Counted from the first letter of the stretch, positions 12,129-23,349 are shown. The stretch is 64,000 nucleotides of DNA from Pristionchus mayeri (GCA_036245805.1 BTRK01000004.1:25868619-25932618); one strand, 5' to 3'. A program made the numbers and translations. The notes: generated from the letters alone by a model not told the origin.

Positions 12129-12538
12129 TGGGGACTTCTCTAGTTTAGGGGGTAAGCCCATTCCTCCTACTCAGACCCCTGTGTCCCTACTCAGGTCCCT
12201 ACTCATGGAGAACAGAAAGGGCTAGAGCTACGCAGCCTTTTGTGTATATCGCTGGCCTAAGCCGGCTTTTAGCCTAAGCGGTAAGCAACGATCGGAACGA
12301 TAGGGTCACCCCGCTTCGCGGGGAGACCCTATCGTTGCTTACAGGGCTCCCCGCTTCGCGGGTCGCCGTTATAGGGAAGGAGGTATTCGTACTGAATAGA
12401 CAATGTTCTCGCCATGTAAGCAAGTTGTTTACTAGAGCGCGTGAGTAGTTGTTTACAGGCGGGTAGGAAGGGAGAGACAGGGTGTCAGAGACGCAGAGGG
12501 AAAGTGGGCGGAGTTACCCCCTAAACTAGAGAAGTGCC
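12129..12538. repeat. Inverted-repeat element with GC-rich hairpins
   Basis: Terminal inverted repeats GGGGACTTCTCTAGTTTAGG (from 12129) and its near complement ending at 12538. Inside, TAAGCAACGATAGGGTC-like words form a second inverted repeat enclosing CCCCGCTTCGCGGGG (12309-12323); a second GC hairpin CCCCGCTTCGCGGG follows at 12349-12362. A third GC hairpin of similar design is at 21502-21520. Confidence 0.65.
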
Positions 12539-12636
12539 GAATATTGCTATGAAGGCGCAGAGATTCCACATATTGACTTGTTTGAAAATTGTTTACATTC
12601 GGCCCTGTTTCGCGATCGATATTTCGATTTTCTTGA

Positions 12637-12904
12637 GAAGCACACGTTAGCGCTCGTCAGACATGAATTCTGCAGACCTTCTAGAACCAAGTAATGCTAG
12701 CGGCGGGTAGCCGCGTCCGTTCGGAGCTGAAATAAACCGTTTTGTTTGCCGAAAACTCGCGATTTTCTGGTTTTGAGCTCGATATTTTGTTTTTCTTGAG
12801 AAGCACACGTTAGCGCTCCTCAGAAATGCATTCTACAGACCTTCTAGAGCCTAGTAATGCTAACCTCGGGCAGCCGCGCCCGTTCGGAGCTGAAATAAAC
12901 AGAC
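12637..12904 (+). repeat. Direct duplication of about 115 bp
   Basis: TTCTTGAGAAGCACACGTTA, an ATTCTRCAGACCTTCTAGA word and CGTTCGGAGCTGAAATAAAC occur in the same order twice, at 12632-12740 and about 12791-12903. Differences are scattered substitutions. Confidence 0.75.
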
Positions 12905-12989
12905 TTGTTTCGACCGTTGTTCTACCCGAGTTTCCATTAAATCTCAAAGATAAACTAATTTCCCGTTATATATTTCCCAAAACTACATT

Positions 12990-13290
12990 TAGATCAATTC
13001 GAGAAACATATTTTCATATAATCTTACGTCAAAAAAACGAAGAAAAATAAATAATGAAAAAATATAGATGAAAAGTCAGTTGCTAATTCGGTCATGGTTG
13101 AGGTCGGAGGGGTACGGTACCTTAGCCTCGGCGTTAATTTTGTAAATTCGCTTAATTAAGTTATTTCGCAAAATTTTTAATTTTTTGTTGTCGAAATCGT
13201 ATCGGCAGCTCATAAATCATCGGATTCTATGCGCATTTTATTTTAGAAGCATTTTGAAGAAACCCGCCTGCGCTCCCTATTTTAATTGAT
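12990..13290 (-). repeat. Fragment homologous to the core of the 46.8-49.2 kb palindrome
   Basis: ATCAATTCGAGAAACATATT, GGAGGGGTACGGTACC and GAAGAAACCCGCCTGCGCTC match 48370-48640 in the same order. The fragment is a single arm with no inverted partner nearby. Confidence 0.7.
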
Positions 13291-13571
13291 ATAATTTTTG
13301 GTGGAAGTGATTAAATGAGCATTGCAAATACATATCATCCCACTAAATTATATTCTCTATAATGGGTGTATTCCTTCATAATCGGCGACTGATCGTATGA
13401 TTAAATATTATGATAAATTGTAATTTAATTCATTTTATTAAATAACTGCTTTGGAGCAAATCTATTTTAAAATTGAAGACGTGACTATAACTCAGGAAAT
13501 CGCGATTACTAATCCACATTATTGCGTTGTCGCCAACTATCTGCTATGCGCGCAAAAAGTAGCAAAAGTGT
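13291..13571. other. No gene seen
   Basis: AT-rich sequence without recognisable coding or repeat content. Confidence 0.4.
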
Positions 13572-13655
13572 TTTGGCGCATGTTGGGATCGAACTTGCCA
13601 AAAGAGTCCAAGCCAGATCTCGAAGCAATCACGTAACCGACTGCGCTATGAAGAC
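13572..13655 (-). other. Solo tRNA-like segment
   Basis: On the reverse strand, A-box-like TAGCGCAGTCGGTTACG (13633-13649) precedes B-box-like AAGTTCGATCCCAAC (13583-13597). The 3' side is followed by GCGCC-like sequence but no acceptor pairing or CCA-compatible end is evident. It resembles a tRNA pseudogene or SINE head rather than a functional tRNA. Confidence 0.55.
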
Positions 13656-13689
13656 CTTGAGTGTTTGAGTCGGGATAGGATTGTTGTTC

Positions 13690-13968
13690 TGTCCCTCCAA
13701 TGCGCACATAATGTGATGCTTTCCCCCCGAAATTTGAAATGCTGATTTCTCAAAAAGCCAATAATCGATTCGCACCAAAATTGTTTTATGGTCATTTGAC
13801 AGTGAGACCAACATCCATGCAAAGCGGCTTAATGCACTTTTGAGATTTAGACCTAGATGCAGTAGTGATTTCAATGAAGGCATTCCAATAGGATGATGAT
13901 ATTTATTTCATCGTGTAGAGAATTAAAAAATACCCCTAGAACCGAATTTTCGTGTTCCTACTAGGACT
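13690..13968. repeat. Dispersed repeat adjoining the solo tRNA-like segment
   Basis: Diverged counterpart of 880-1110, with ATTGTTTTATGGTCATTTGACAG and CATCGTGTAGAGAATT words (quoted in part). The association with a tRNA-like segment is shared by both loci. Confidence 0.5.
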
Positions 13969-13978
13969 ATTAGTTATT

Positions 13979-14905
13979 AGGGACGGCAGCCCGAATTTTT
14001 TGAGTACGGAATATTGGTTGCCTCCTTCCGACGCTTTTGCTTTCAAACTACCGTACTTTTCAAGCCAAATTCTTTCAATATTTTAAAACATTAAAAAAAA
14101 ATATTTAATGTTATTTTTAAACTATTTTATTGATTGGAATGAATATTAACAAATAATGAAAGAACGCCAAACATGAGAAAACAGGACATGTTGCAGAACT
14201 GGAGAAGTACGACGCGATCGAAAATAATCTCGTTTTCAGAACTAAGCGTTGAAGCTTCATTTTCTCAGTATTTGTAGATTATGAGGCACAAAAAATTGTT
14301 TTCAAAATAAAAATAAAAATAAATATCAGATATTAGAGAATGAGACCGTCAAAGTTGAGCGTTTTACCGTTGTGAAAATGCATAATTCGTGTTTCCTTGG
14401 AAGGCGCAAACCGTATGTTCGAGATTTTTGGGTATTTATTTCAGCACACTATTCCGCGTATCATACGTAAAAACTAAAAATATACTGTCTGCGCCTTTTT
14501 TTAAAACAGACTTCAAAGTTGCGACTACCGTAATCCACGCATGTTTACGTTTCTGTTGAACGTATGTTTAATGTTTGGTGCGTGTTTCTAGCAAAAAATT
14601 ATATTTAGTTCTTGCTTGTACGCGGCAAATATGTAGACACAATACTCTACGCGATTTAAACACAAATCAGGCAAAAATGATTGTTTCAGTTTGCGATAGG
14701 TAGAAGTAAAGGAGTGACTTGAGATGCGCTCCACTTGGACTGAAAGCGTCGGCATTTTGACTTATGTTTATTATTGTTTTTCTCTTTTTTTTGGTCATTT
14801 TTATTAAAAACTAAAGTGAAAAGTCGAAATGGGGTAGGCATAGGTTTCAATTGCTTACAAATTTGTGAATTGTTTTGCTTGTTCGTTAACACCGTTGCAG
14901 TCCCT
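13979..14905 (+). mobile_element. Mutator-like non-autonomous element, AGGGAC family, copy A
   Basis: Starts AGGGACGGCAGCC and ends GTTGCAGTCCCT. It is flanked on both sides by ATTAGTTATT (13969-13978 and 14906-14915), a 9-10 bp target duplication typical of Mutator-like elements. It encodes no protein. A short interior stem has GGCG-CAAACC-GTAT (14403-14416) against ATAC-TGTCTG-CGCC (14482-14495), 12 of 14 positions paired. Confidence 0.8.
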
Positions 14906-14915
14906 ATTAGTTATT
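14906..14915 (+). repeat. Target duplication shared by two adjacent elements
   Basis: ATTAGTTATT sits between copies A and B. The same 9-10 bp word precedes copy A (13969) and follows copy B (15826), so three target copies delimit two head-to-tail elements. Confidence 0.8.
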
Positions 14916-15825
14916 AGGGACGGCAGCTCAAATTTTTGAGTACGGAATATTGGTTGCCTCCTTCCGACGTTTTTGCTTTCAAACTACCGTACCATTCAAG
15001 CCAAATTCTTTCAATATTTTAAAACATTTTTAAAAAATATTTAATGTGATATTTGAAGTATTTTATTGATTGGAATGAATATAAATATATAATGAAACTG
15101 CGATAAGCATGGCAAGAAGATGCATGCTGTAGAAATGAAGGCGCACGAAGCGATCGAAAATAAGCATGTTTTCAGAATTAAGTGTTGAGGGTTCATTTCC
15201 TCAGTTTGAGTAGATTATCATTCACAAAAAATTGTTTTCACAATAAAAATAAATAAAAATATTAAATGTTAGAGGATGAGGCCGTCAAAGTTGAGCATTT
15301 TACCGTTGTGAAAATGCATTTTTTTCGTTTTCTTGAAGGGCGACATTAGTATGTTCGAGATTTTGTGATATTTGGTCCATCATCCCATCACGCATGCTCT
15401 GCAAAAAAACCAGAAATATACTAATGTCGCCCTGCGTGGAAATGAATTTTAAAGTTCCCGCTATCGTAACCAAGTGATTCTGAAGTTCTACCAATATTAA
15501 ACCTTTTTTTCCATTTTTTAAGCGATGTTTTATTGCTGTCGGAGTACCGTTAACATGAGAAAAAAATTATTGAACCCCGTTCATAAAGTTTTACAACGTA
15601 ACCGAATTCCAGTTTGCGATAATTTTAGTAAAAAACGTGACTTGCGATGTGCTCCACTTGGACTGAAAGCGTCGGCCTTTTGCTTGTTCGTTAATGTTTT
15701 TCTAATTAATTAAACATTTTTTTTACAAAACTAAAGTGAAAAGTCGGAATGGGGCAGGCATAGCTTTCAGTTGTGTACCATTCTGTGAATTGTTTTGCTC
15801 ATTCGTAAACACCGTTGCCATCCCT
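14916..15825 (+). mobile_element. Mutator-like non-autonomous element, AGGGAC family, copy B
   Basis: Head-to-tail neighbour of copy A, about 80% similar by eye, starting AGGGACGGCAGCTC and ending GCCATCCCT. It is followed by ATTAGTTAT (15826-15834). Its interior stem is perfect: GGCG-ACATTA-GTAT (15339-15352) against its complement at 15418-15431. The 6-nt core differs from that of copies A and C. Confidence 0.8.
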
Positions 15826-15963
15826 ATTAGTTATGCCGATAAATGAACAAAGCAATGCAGATTTGAATTTCCGCATTGAGCCTTTTCCTAACCAAAATTT
15901 GACCTTTTTCCGGAACGCCATTTTGATTTTCCGGTTTGGTGGTCCCTAGCACTTGGCCGACGC

Positions 15964-16288
15964 CACTCTGTGTTTGCAAAGTAATATTGCGGCAAGTAGT
16001 AAAGTTAGTTGCCAGCAACTTACTGGTAAAATTGTAAACCTCTTATGACAATATTACTTTCTAGTTACTTTTCGTTTGCAACTTACCAGTAACTTACTTT
16101 GATCTTACAAAAAAATATAAAGTCAGTTTGCTACAATATTGTTTCAATGTTACAAATTAAACAATTGAAAAGTTAGTTACCAGCAAGTTTTATTTTTTAT
16201 GACCGAAAAAGTAAAATTACGCGAAAGCTGCTGGCAACTTACTTTTCGGGCAAACTACTTGCCGCAATATTACTTTGCAACCACAGAG
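15964..16288. repeat. Palindrome built of GTTACTGGCAACTTACTT-like words
   Basis: The ends pair as TTGCAAAGTAATATTGCGGC (15975-15994) against its complement at 16259-16278. The interior repeats diverged AGTTACTGGTAACTTACTT units in both orientations. No coding content. Confidence 0.7.
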
Positions 16289-16379
16289 CATGGTTAAACC
16301 CACGTGAGGGGGTGGACAGAGGATAAGAGGGCGGAGCTAGTCGAAAAGACGCGCTCCGAATAGACAGTAAGCGCGCACG

Positions 16380-16482
16380 AGCGCGTAGACACACCCACTA
16401 ATGAGTTCACTAATGCGTTTACTAGTGAGTTTTGGACTCATGAGTCCAATACTCACTTTCTAACTCACTAGTGAACTGTCTC
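16380..16482. repeat. Small palindrome rich in ACTAGTGAGT
   Basis: CACTAATGAGTTCACTAATG and related words pair with AACTCACTAGTGAACTG around GGACTCATGAGTCC. Low-complexity inverted repeat of about 100 bp. Confidence 0.6.
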
Positions 16483-16489
16483 GCGGTTC

Positions 16490-17120
16490 AGAGTCGTGCT
16501 ATAGATAGAAAGACGCATTCTAAACGGATTTGCGACTGGTTCGCCGTTTCTGGTTTAGGGAGAACGTATTTAGCAGACCTAAACCGTTTGATACAACTTC
16601 CAGCTATTGTTTCTTCCCCCGTTTTCTCATTATTTTTGCGTGCTCCCTTTATTTTCTTATGTCCATTGCATGATTCTAACCTTCCTTTACCTATTCTATG
16701 CACGTGTCATGCCCGAATTTCGTTCGGACAATCAATTCTTAACTAAAAATATCCAGATAATAATCATTCTTCGGAGATTTATATTCGGCGATTGGAAACA
16801 GTGCTGCCTTTTTCCCGGGTTTGGCTTTTTAAATAAAATTGCGGATGATTCCATCCTACTAGTCGAGGCCTTATCGCGCGTGCATGTATATGTTCACGAT
16901 TCTTTAAATCATCTATATAGTAGTATATTGTACTATGCCCCAAAACGTAAGCCCCGATTTTTAATACAATTGTATACAAACTCTCCTGTGCCGAAGCAGT
17001 ATCCTATCCCTCAATCAGTCGTCTAATATTTTCTTGTCAATATAAATTTGAGTACTCATGCGAAAAAATACATTGATTATGAATATGAATGTTCCAGTAT
17101 ACAAGCTTGGTACTTTGCTG
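16490..17120. other. No gene accepted
   Basis: A 139-codon frame is open at 16607-17026, but its peptide has no recognisable domain and the GGAAACAGTGCTGCC/CCCGGG area resembles sequence at 36584-36620, which suggests a dispersed repeat. Confidence 0.35.
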
Positions 17121-17124
17121 TTTA

Positions 17125-17512
17125 GGGTGTAGGACATTTCCTCAACGGAGCACCATTCGCTTGACAGAAGGAGTAGCAGCTTGTAAGTTGTTTCATTATT
17201 TCCATGGAAATTCCAGTATGCGCTCTCCAACATTTGCAAATATTTGCATATATAAATTTTTGTTGCCAGGCGATTTTGAGTTGCAACGTATAGGGAAGGG
17301 TTCATGGAAATCCATATAATGTATATGGCATATACCATGATCCCCCGCAAACGTTGATTTTGAGTGAAACTCAAGATCGTCTGGTAACAAAATTATGTAT
17401 GCAAATATAGGGGAGCGCATACTGGTAATAATGAAACTACTTCCAAGTTGCTACTCCATCTGTCAAGCGAATGGTGCTCCGTTGCGGAAATGCCCTACCC
17501 CCGCCGTTTAGG
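17125..17512. repeat. Palindrome upstream of the oxidoreductase gene
   Basis: Arms at about 17125-17300 and 17345-17512: TTTAGGGTGTAGGACATTTC pairs with GAAATGCCCTACCCCCGCCG (imperfect), and CGGAGCACCATTCGCTTGAC is exact in both. It ends about 150 bp before the first coding exon. Confidence 0.8.
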
Positions 17513-17659
17513 CTAAGTTTTAAATGAATGAAGCAAACGTTTAAACAATATAAAGAAGTGTCTTCCTACTCTATTGTAATAGGTTACTAGAATGCACCGC
17601 AGATGTTTCGTGAATAATTACCCATACCCTACACTCTAATTTCATCATAATTTTCAGAT

Positions 17660-18325
17660 ATGATTCTCTTTAAAAACCCTAAATTGTTTCAATCGACTTT
17701 GGTAACAGGATCTCGATTCATTAATAGATATTACCATGCAGCAGTGGTCAGTGATTATGGCAAAATTGAGGTGAATTATTATTTTTTTCTAGATGTTAAT
17801 ATTTTTCCAGTATAGTATCGAGAGATGAAGAATAATAGTCCACGAGAAGACGAGATTCTTATTGATGTTGAGAGTGTGGGAGTGAATCCAGCTGATATGA
17901 GGATGATCAATGGAACGTACCATCTAAAACCACGTGTTCCTTTCACACCAGGTGCACAACTGTGCGAAATTCCTTACATTCTCTTTTTTTTCACAGGTTT
18001 CGAATTAGCTGGGAACGTAAAATCAATAGGAAAGGGAGTTAAGAAATGGAAAGAAGGGGATCGAGTGGTCGTCCTTCGGTCAAGCGGTACTGGTGGATTC
18101 GCCGAGGATTGCATAGTGGACACTAATGTGGGTTTGCATTACTCCTATAACTTGCATACACGTTATGACTGATGCATGAAGTTGTATACTGAGCTGAGTG
18201 TTCTCTTAGGCGGATGTCATCGTTCCTCTTCCATTCTCAATCGATTATGAAACTGCTGCTGCCGTTTCTATCGCATACGGAACTTCGTACCTCGCACTTG
18301 AGAAAATGGCGAAAAATCGAGAAGG
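17660..18325 (+). CDS. Quinone-oxidoreductase-like (MDR) protein, N-terminal exons
   Basis: Exons 17660-17770, 17816-17951, 17997-18127 and 18210-18325 join in phase with introns of 45, 45 and 82 nt. The ATG lies 2 bp behind a TTTTCAG acceptor. The first 30 residues are Arg/Ser/Phe-rich with few acids, compatible with a mitochondrial presequence. The body has GVNPADMRMINGTY, VPFTPGFELAG and GTGGFAED, the substrate-domain signatures of the zinc-free zeta-crystallin/quinone oxidoreductase-like branch of medium-chain dehydrogenase/reductases (QORL2 type), NADPH-dependent enzymes; the substrate is unknown. The acceptor at 17815 was preferred to the one at 17810 because the latter runs into a stop after five codons. 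The last exon ends KMAKNREG, just before the expected glycine-rich nucleotide-binding segment. No clear exon for that segment was found; a weak candidate (SKGEIVVLCLG) follows at about 18382-18414. The C-terminal part resumes at 40175. Confidence 0.85.
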
Positions 18326-19489
18326 GTTAGATTCCTTTCTATACAGTATAGAAAATTTCTTTAGCTGCTCTTGCCAATAGAAGTAAGGGAGAGATTGTTG
18401 TTTTGTGCTTAGGTATCATCAATTCTGGGGAGGTTTGCATGAACTGTTACATACCTTCATTTCGCAACTACCCCGATTGTGTCCTCGGGGACTCGTGCTA
18501 GTGGAGTCGTTTTCGCTCGTAGTAATCACTCGTAGCAAAATGTGCGCGTTCACTCTTCCTCTCCTGCCGATTACGGAATTTGGTCAGCCGCGAACACACT
18601 GCCATATTTATCGTATAGATATGCATTACTCTAATGTTGGAATCTAAAAAATACATTTAAAAAAGGTATATTGAGGGCAAATGTGCTTGTTCTCTCTTCT
18701 CGTGGAATGATTGCTTTTGCTGCGATTGATCTGGCACATAACCTCTTCAAAGCTAATGTATTTACTTTTCTCAACGTTCTTGATTAATATTGGGGTGTTT
18801 TTTCTCGGAGAAACGTATACTCCACGGTAACGATTGTCCATCACAATTGCCAACACTATTGCATAGAGCAACCATTATCAAATCACACATACCATGAGAT
18901 TTGCATCAGCTGCTTTCTCTTGTTTTTAACAAATGTTTATGTTATTGGTACTTCAGTGACCCACCGTAGCGTTTTAGTCTATAATATTTTTGCTGCACAG
19001 GAACGCATGGTTTTGATACCTATTACATACTAATTTTAAAGTACAAGATCCCAAAATTCTTAGTGGGCTTCACTTGGGCCATTCAATTGTAGTTATTGAT
19101 CGCTAGCATTCATTACCGATCGCACTTAAAAGCAAAAGCAGAGATTCTTTATTTGTCCGATCAAATCAAACCCTAATTTGATTATGCGCTAATTGGAGAT
19201 ATTTTGTGGTGCTCCGTATTACGTTGTACATTAGAAATCTGGCGAGCTCGGAAGGAAATACAATATCGATTATTTGTTTGATCATGAAATTTCGAAAATG
19301 TGAAAATTATGATTCAGAATTTTTGAAATATTTTATTGTTGCGGAGAGAGCAGTTGAAATTTGGTAAATATATTTAGTAATTCATGCATTATAAAACTGA
19401 ACAAAACCAGGATGATTTCAGTAAGAAGAAGCCTTTCGCAAAAAAAAATAAAAATTGACGAAAACGTGATTTTGGGTGACTACAGTATC
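18326..19489. other. Intronic or intergenic sequence, no clear gene
   Basis: Directly follows the fourth oxidoreductase exon. A possible degenerate exon (LANRSKGEIVVLCLG) lies at about 18370-18414 behind an ATTTCTTTAG acceptor (18364), where the nucleotide-binding loop would be expected, but it lacks the GxGGxG pattern. Beyond it, nothing is recognisable. Confidence 0.4.
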
Positions 19490-19494
19490 AACAG

Positions 19495-19735
19495 ATGAAA
19501 AAACCCATGGTCAAACCTACCATAGGATTAATCCTATGGTGGATCCTAAGGTATGGGGTTCGAATCCCGAGCTCTACAGTCACCTTTGCCAAGCTTCGGG
19601 GGAAGTACCCAACAGTAGGCAAAAATTGTAAGAGCTTGGCAAAAGTCACTGCAGAGGCCGGGACTCGAACGCACACTACCATAGGTATGTAAATTACAGC
19701 GCCTTAGACCACTAGGCCACGGTTTCCAACGATAG
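19495..19735. repeat. Short palindrome bearing tRNA-like segments
   Basis: Arms at about 19548-19605 and 19628-19682 centred near 19616. Both arms carry a B-box-like motif: GGGGTTCGAATCCCGAGC (19556-19573, plus) and GTTCGAGTCCCGGCC (reverse strand, 19657-19671). The right arm continues into an A-box-like GTGGCCTAGTGGTCTAAGGC (reverse strand, 19702-19721), a good match to class II tRNA (Leu/Ser) D-arms. No complete cloverleaf. Confidence 0.65.
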
Positions 19736-19789
19736 GATGACCATGCTTTTTCATCTCTGACAGTATCCGTTACATAACACGCGTATCAC

Positions 19790-20795
19790 GAGTCGGTGGA
19801 TGAAAAATTACCTCCTCGGGAACATTTTCAAAAAAGTTGTGCCGAATATCGTTGATATTGTTGTGATAGAATACCCTAGAAGTAATATTTCGAATGACAT
19901 AGGTCATTGGTCCCAGAGCCGGCTTTTAGAAATTTTCCGGTTTTGCACCTGGCTATCGTGTATATCAGCTCCCAGATGAGCTACAGATATGGCGTTTAAC
20001 TCAAAATGTGCGGAAAATTATTTCCTGCAACTTTTATGTTGTAAACGAGACGTTTGGACAACATTTAAAAAATTTAAAAAACGCATTTTGTCAACAAATT
20101 AAAAATATTTTCTCTGGCAAGCAGTGGAGCGCAGCAGAATTTTAATGCAGATTATGAAACAACAAGTCTATGTGTATGATATAAAAATATAAAAGCCTAA
20201 TTTGAAGAGCCTCCAACTTGGTAATTTTCACTCAAACTTGGCAATCTGCAGAAAAAGTCAACAAATTTTTTTTTGTCAACAAATTAAAAATATAAATATA
20301 TTTTCTCATTTTTTTTTTCATTTTTCGACTTTTTCTTCAGATTGCCAAGTTTGAGTGAAAATTACCAAGTTGGAGGCTCTTCAAATTAGGCTTTTATATT
20401 TTTATATCATACACATAGACTTGTTGTTTCATAATCTGCGTTAAAATTCTGCTGCGCTCCACTGCTTGCCAGAGAAAATATTTTTAATTTGTTGACAAAA
20501 TGCGTTTTTTACTCATAAATTTTTTAAATGTTGTCCAAACGTCTCGTTTACAACATAAAAGTTGCAGGAAATAATTTTCCGCACATTTTGAGCTAAACGC
20601 CATATCTGTAACTCATCTGGGAGCTGATATACACGATAGCCAGGTGCAAAACCGGAAAATTTCTAAAAGCCGGCCCTGGGACCAATGACCTATGTCATTC
20701 GACATCTTACTTCTAGGGTATTCTACCACAACAATATGAACGATATTCGGCACAACTTTTTTGAAAATGTTCACCTCCACTGACACGTGATACGT
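19790..20795. repeat. Palindrome of the CCCAGAGCCGG family, copy 2
   Basis: Arms at about 19790-20275 and 20318-20795 with a loop of only about 40 bp. It contains TTGGTCCCAGAGCCGGC at 19907-19923 and its complement near 20676. The arms are almost identical, which suggests a recent or conversion-maintained copy. Confidence 0.85.
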
Positions 20796-20861
20796 GTCAT
20801 ACATTCTCATATCCTCGGACTCCGAGGGTAGCCACTTTAAAATAATTTAGTCTGTCCGATC

Positions 20862-21112
20862 TAGGAGTAGGCTCAAAAGATGCGCTGTGGGGCGCCGATA
20901 ACAAATCACCTCATTGGTAGCCACTTTTATTGCCATCCCAGGGAATGGGAGCCACTTATATGCAAATACAGTAATTTTTTGCATTTTTCCAACTATGGTC
21001 TAGAGACTCGGGAGTAGGCTCAAAAGATGCGCCGTAGTGTGCAGATAACAAATCACCTCCTTGGGAACCACTTTTATTGCCATTCCAGGGAATGGGAGCC
21101 ACTTATATTGTT
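20862..21112 (+). repeat. Two direct repeats of about 105 bp
   Basis: GAGTAGGCTCAAAAGATGCG, GATAACAAATCACCTC and GGGAATGGGAGCCACTTATA recur in the same order at 20865-20962 and 21009-21109, offset about 144 bp. Confidence 0.8.
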
Positions 21113-21337
21113 TCGCCGAGGTTAATGAAAATGTATGATACGTGTGATAAACGTTTGTTAAAAACAGGGGAGAACAGCTGATGGAAATTCCATGGTGTGT
21201 GTGATTGGGCAATGATTAGTATATTCAATAGTATTGGCATTTGGGATGGACAATCGTTACAGTGGAGTATTCCCAGTGGAGTAAAAATATCACGGCTCTC
21301 ACGATAGGATTGAGCTAAAATCGCCATTCTTGATAAT

Positions 21338-21890
21338 CAGGGCTGTGCGGTATATGCCGGATTTTGATGTCAACAAGCGACAAATTTTTTTATAAAGGGG
21401 TTTTTAATTATTGCTGATGCGTTAAAAAAGAAAAAAAAAGATATCCCTAGAGGACAATAATTTATTCATTTATTTATCTTATAGCTTACTAGTCCGGCTG
21501 CCCCCCGCCTTCGGCGGGGGCCCCGTCCTAGCGCAGTAGGTTTCGCAATCACTCGTTTCGCAACTTGTTGACGTACGATCTCTGCTCCACATTTCGAAAA
21601 TCGTTTCGCAACCTTTCTCTCTCCTCATTTCGCAACTGTTTCGCAATCCGGACAGACGCCATCACACTGCGCTTTATATATAGGTATAGATTTTCTCAAA
21701 AAAAAAAATATCACGAAAAAATCCGCATATGTCGAAATCTATTTCTAGAAGCCTATTTGCTCAAGACGGGAAAGTAGTAGTGTCAAACGATTCGTAATCA
21801 TGAGATATGTTCATTTTGTATGAAAAAACTAGTTCACTGTTGCACTTTCAAAAGTTATGAACATTTCGGCATATATGCCGCACAGCCCTG
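21338..21890. mobile_element. hAT-like non-autonomous element
   Basis: Terminal inverted repeats CAGGGCTGTGCGGTATATGC (21338-21357) and the complement ending at 21890 resemble hAT ends, which begin CAGGG. A matching 8-bp target duplication was not seen. The interior contains a strong GC hairpin, CCCCCGCC-TTC-GGCGGGGG (21502-21520), and repeated TTTCGCAA words at 21540-21650. No transposase. Confidence 0.6.
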
Positions 21891-21899
21891 TATGGAATG

Positions 21900-22200
21900 G
21901 AGCGAAATTCGCCAAAATTGTTCTAAAATTTTGGGCACCTTGAGGCATCCTAACACTACCCCAAAGTCTAAATTTGCATACATAATTTTGTAGCCACATA
22001 CACTGGGTAGGAACTAGGCACCACCCACTTTGAGAGCTTTTGTCGCGGTTACGGTGAAAGATATAGAACAAAATACACCTGACTCCTACTATTTTTTTCC
22101 AGCCCTATCGATCTATTTATCTCACTTTCTATGAATATCTAAATGAACGATGCTACATTCAAACGTAATTTTCTCAGGAATGTAGGCAAAGATGCAGAAT
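21900..22200 (+). repeat. Diverged half of the 40.6-41.8 kb palindrome family
   Basis: GATATAGAACAAAATACACCTGACT, CCTATCGATCTATTTATCTC and ACGATGCTACATTCAAACG (partial quotes) correspond to 40775-40890 with substitutions. Confidence 0.5.
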
Positions 22201-22470
22201 TCTCGGAGAATGTAGAGCTGAGCACGCTCTATCCAACGAGTACTGTGTTCCAAAAATATTTGAACGATATGTGACTTTTGTCCATTTTTCGTTTCAGGAT
22301 AATTTGGATTAATTTTTCTTGAACAGGAATTTCAATTTCATTTAATTTCATCCTTCACTGCTCTGCTCGACTCGAGCGAGCGAGAATCATGACGCTATTG
22401 AGCAATTCATTTTGAAAAATGAATTCAAAGTATCCTGAAACGAAAAAAGTTAAAAGTTAAACATACCGGG

Positions 22471-22690
22471 ACTTTCCTACTTCCGTACTAGGCTCCGCCC
22501 CCTTGCCCACGCCCACTTGTCGATTACCTAACCTTAAAAAGACAAAGCCTAAGCCTAAGCAGTCTAAGCCGATCACTAAGCAAGTAAAATCTGTAAAATC
22601 CTATGTGGGTGAAGCCAGACCCTAAGCAATCTTATAATGAGGGAGGGGCGGAGGGGGCGGAGCCTAGTACGGAAGTAGGAAAGTGACAAC
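22471..22690. repeat. Inverted repeat enclosing TTAGGC-like units
   Basis: CTTTCCTACTTCCGTACTAG with GGCTCCGCCCCC (about 22472-22502) pairs with its complement at about 22656-22684. The core contains GCCTAAGCCTAAGC (22547-22560) and more CTAAGC words, resembling the nematode telomere unit TTAGGC. A solo copy of the terminus is at 3888-3918. Confidence 0.7.
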
Positions 22691-22699
22691 ATACCTTTA

Positions 22700-23345
22700 T
22701 GTATTTTTGGGCACAATATACAAAAAAAAGGATAGCGCGTGATCAGCTCAGCTTTACATTCTCCTAGACTTTCAGCTTCATCTTTGACTACATTTTCGAG
22801 AACATTTGCCTTGCATGCATCATGGTTCATTTACATACACGAGGGTTTAAATTAAATTTCTCAAGACATGTTACCCATACACGGGCCACAGATTAGGCAA
22901 TTTGCAATCTTCATTTCGTCACAAATCCGCTAGGTATTGCATTGAAATTTATGAATTTCCGCATGAGATCCAATACCCGGTGAAATAACGGCAACGTGAT
23001 ATTTACACCACAGCATGAGTAGGTATATATCTATTGCAAACTTGGGAGCCGTATGGGGATAACCGGTGAATGGTGGCAGTACAGTACGCAGAACTAGTAG
23101 GCGGGCGAAATCATTCAATTTTTTTTGGTTGTACGACTTTTTATACATGGTTAAAACCACGTGACTTATTGCTGGTCTCCTGTAAGAACGTAGGAACGCT
23201 GGGCGCTTGAAATATTTTATGTCATCGATTCTAAATTTGGTTTATGAACGAAAATTAGAAGAAAGCATATCCACTTGGTGGGTCAAATTGGCACATTATC
23301 GGTTTTTGCGATCTACCTGCTACAAGAGGCGTAACTCGTTCAAAA
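22700..23345. other. No gene seen
   Basis: Moderately AT-rich. No exon structure or repeat family was recognised. Confidence 0.4.
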
Positions 23346-23349
23346 TTGG

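Noticed and set aside
12240..12275. GCCTAAGC words as interstitial telomere
   Set aside because: Only isolated single units inside an inverted repeat, not a run.
16607..17026. 139-codon frame as a gene
   Set aside because: No recognisable domain, low-complexity hydrophobic start, and similarity of part of the DNA to a non-coding stretch near 36.6 kb.
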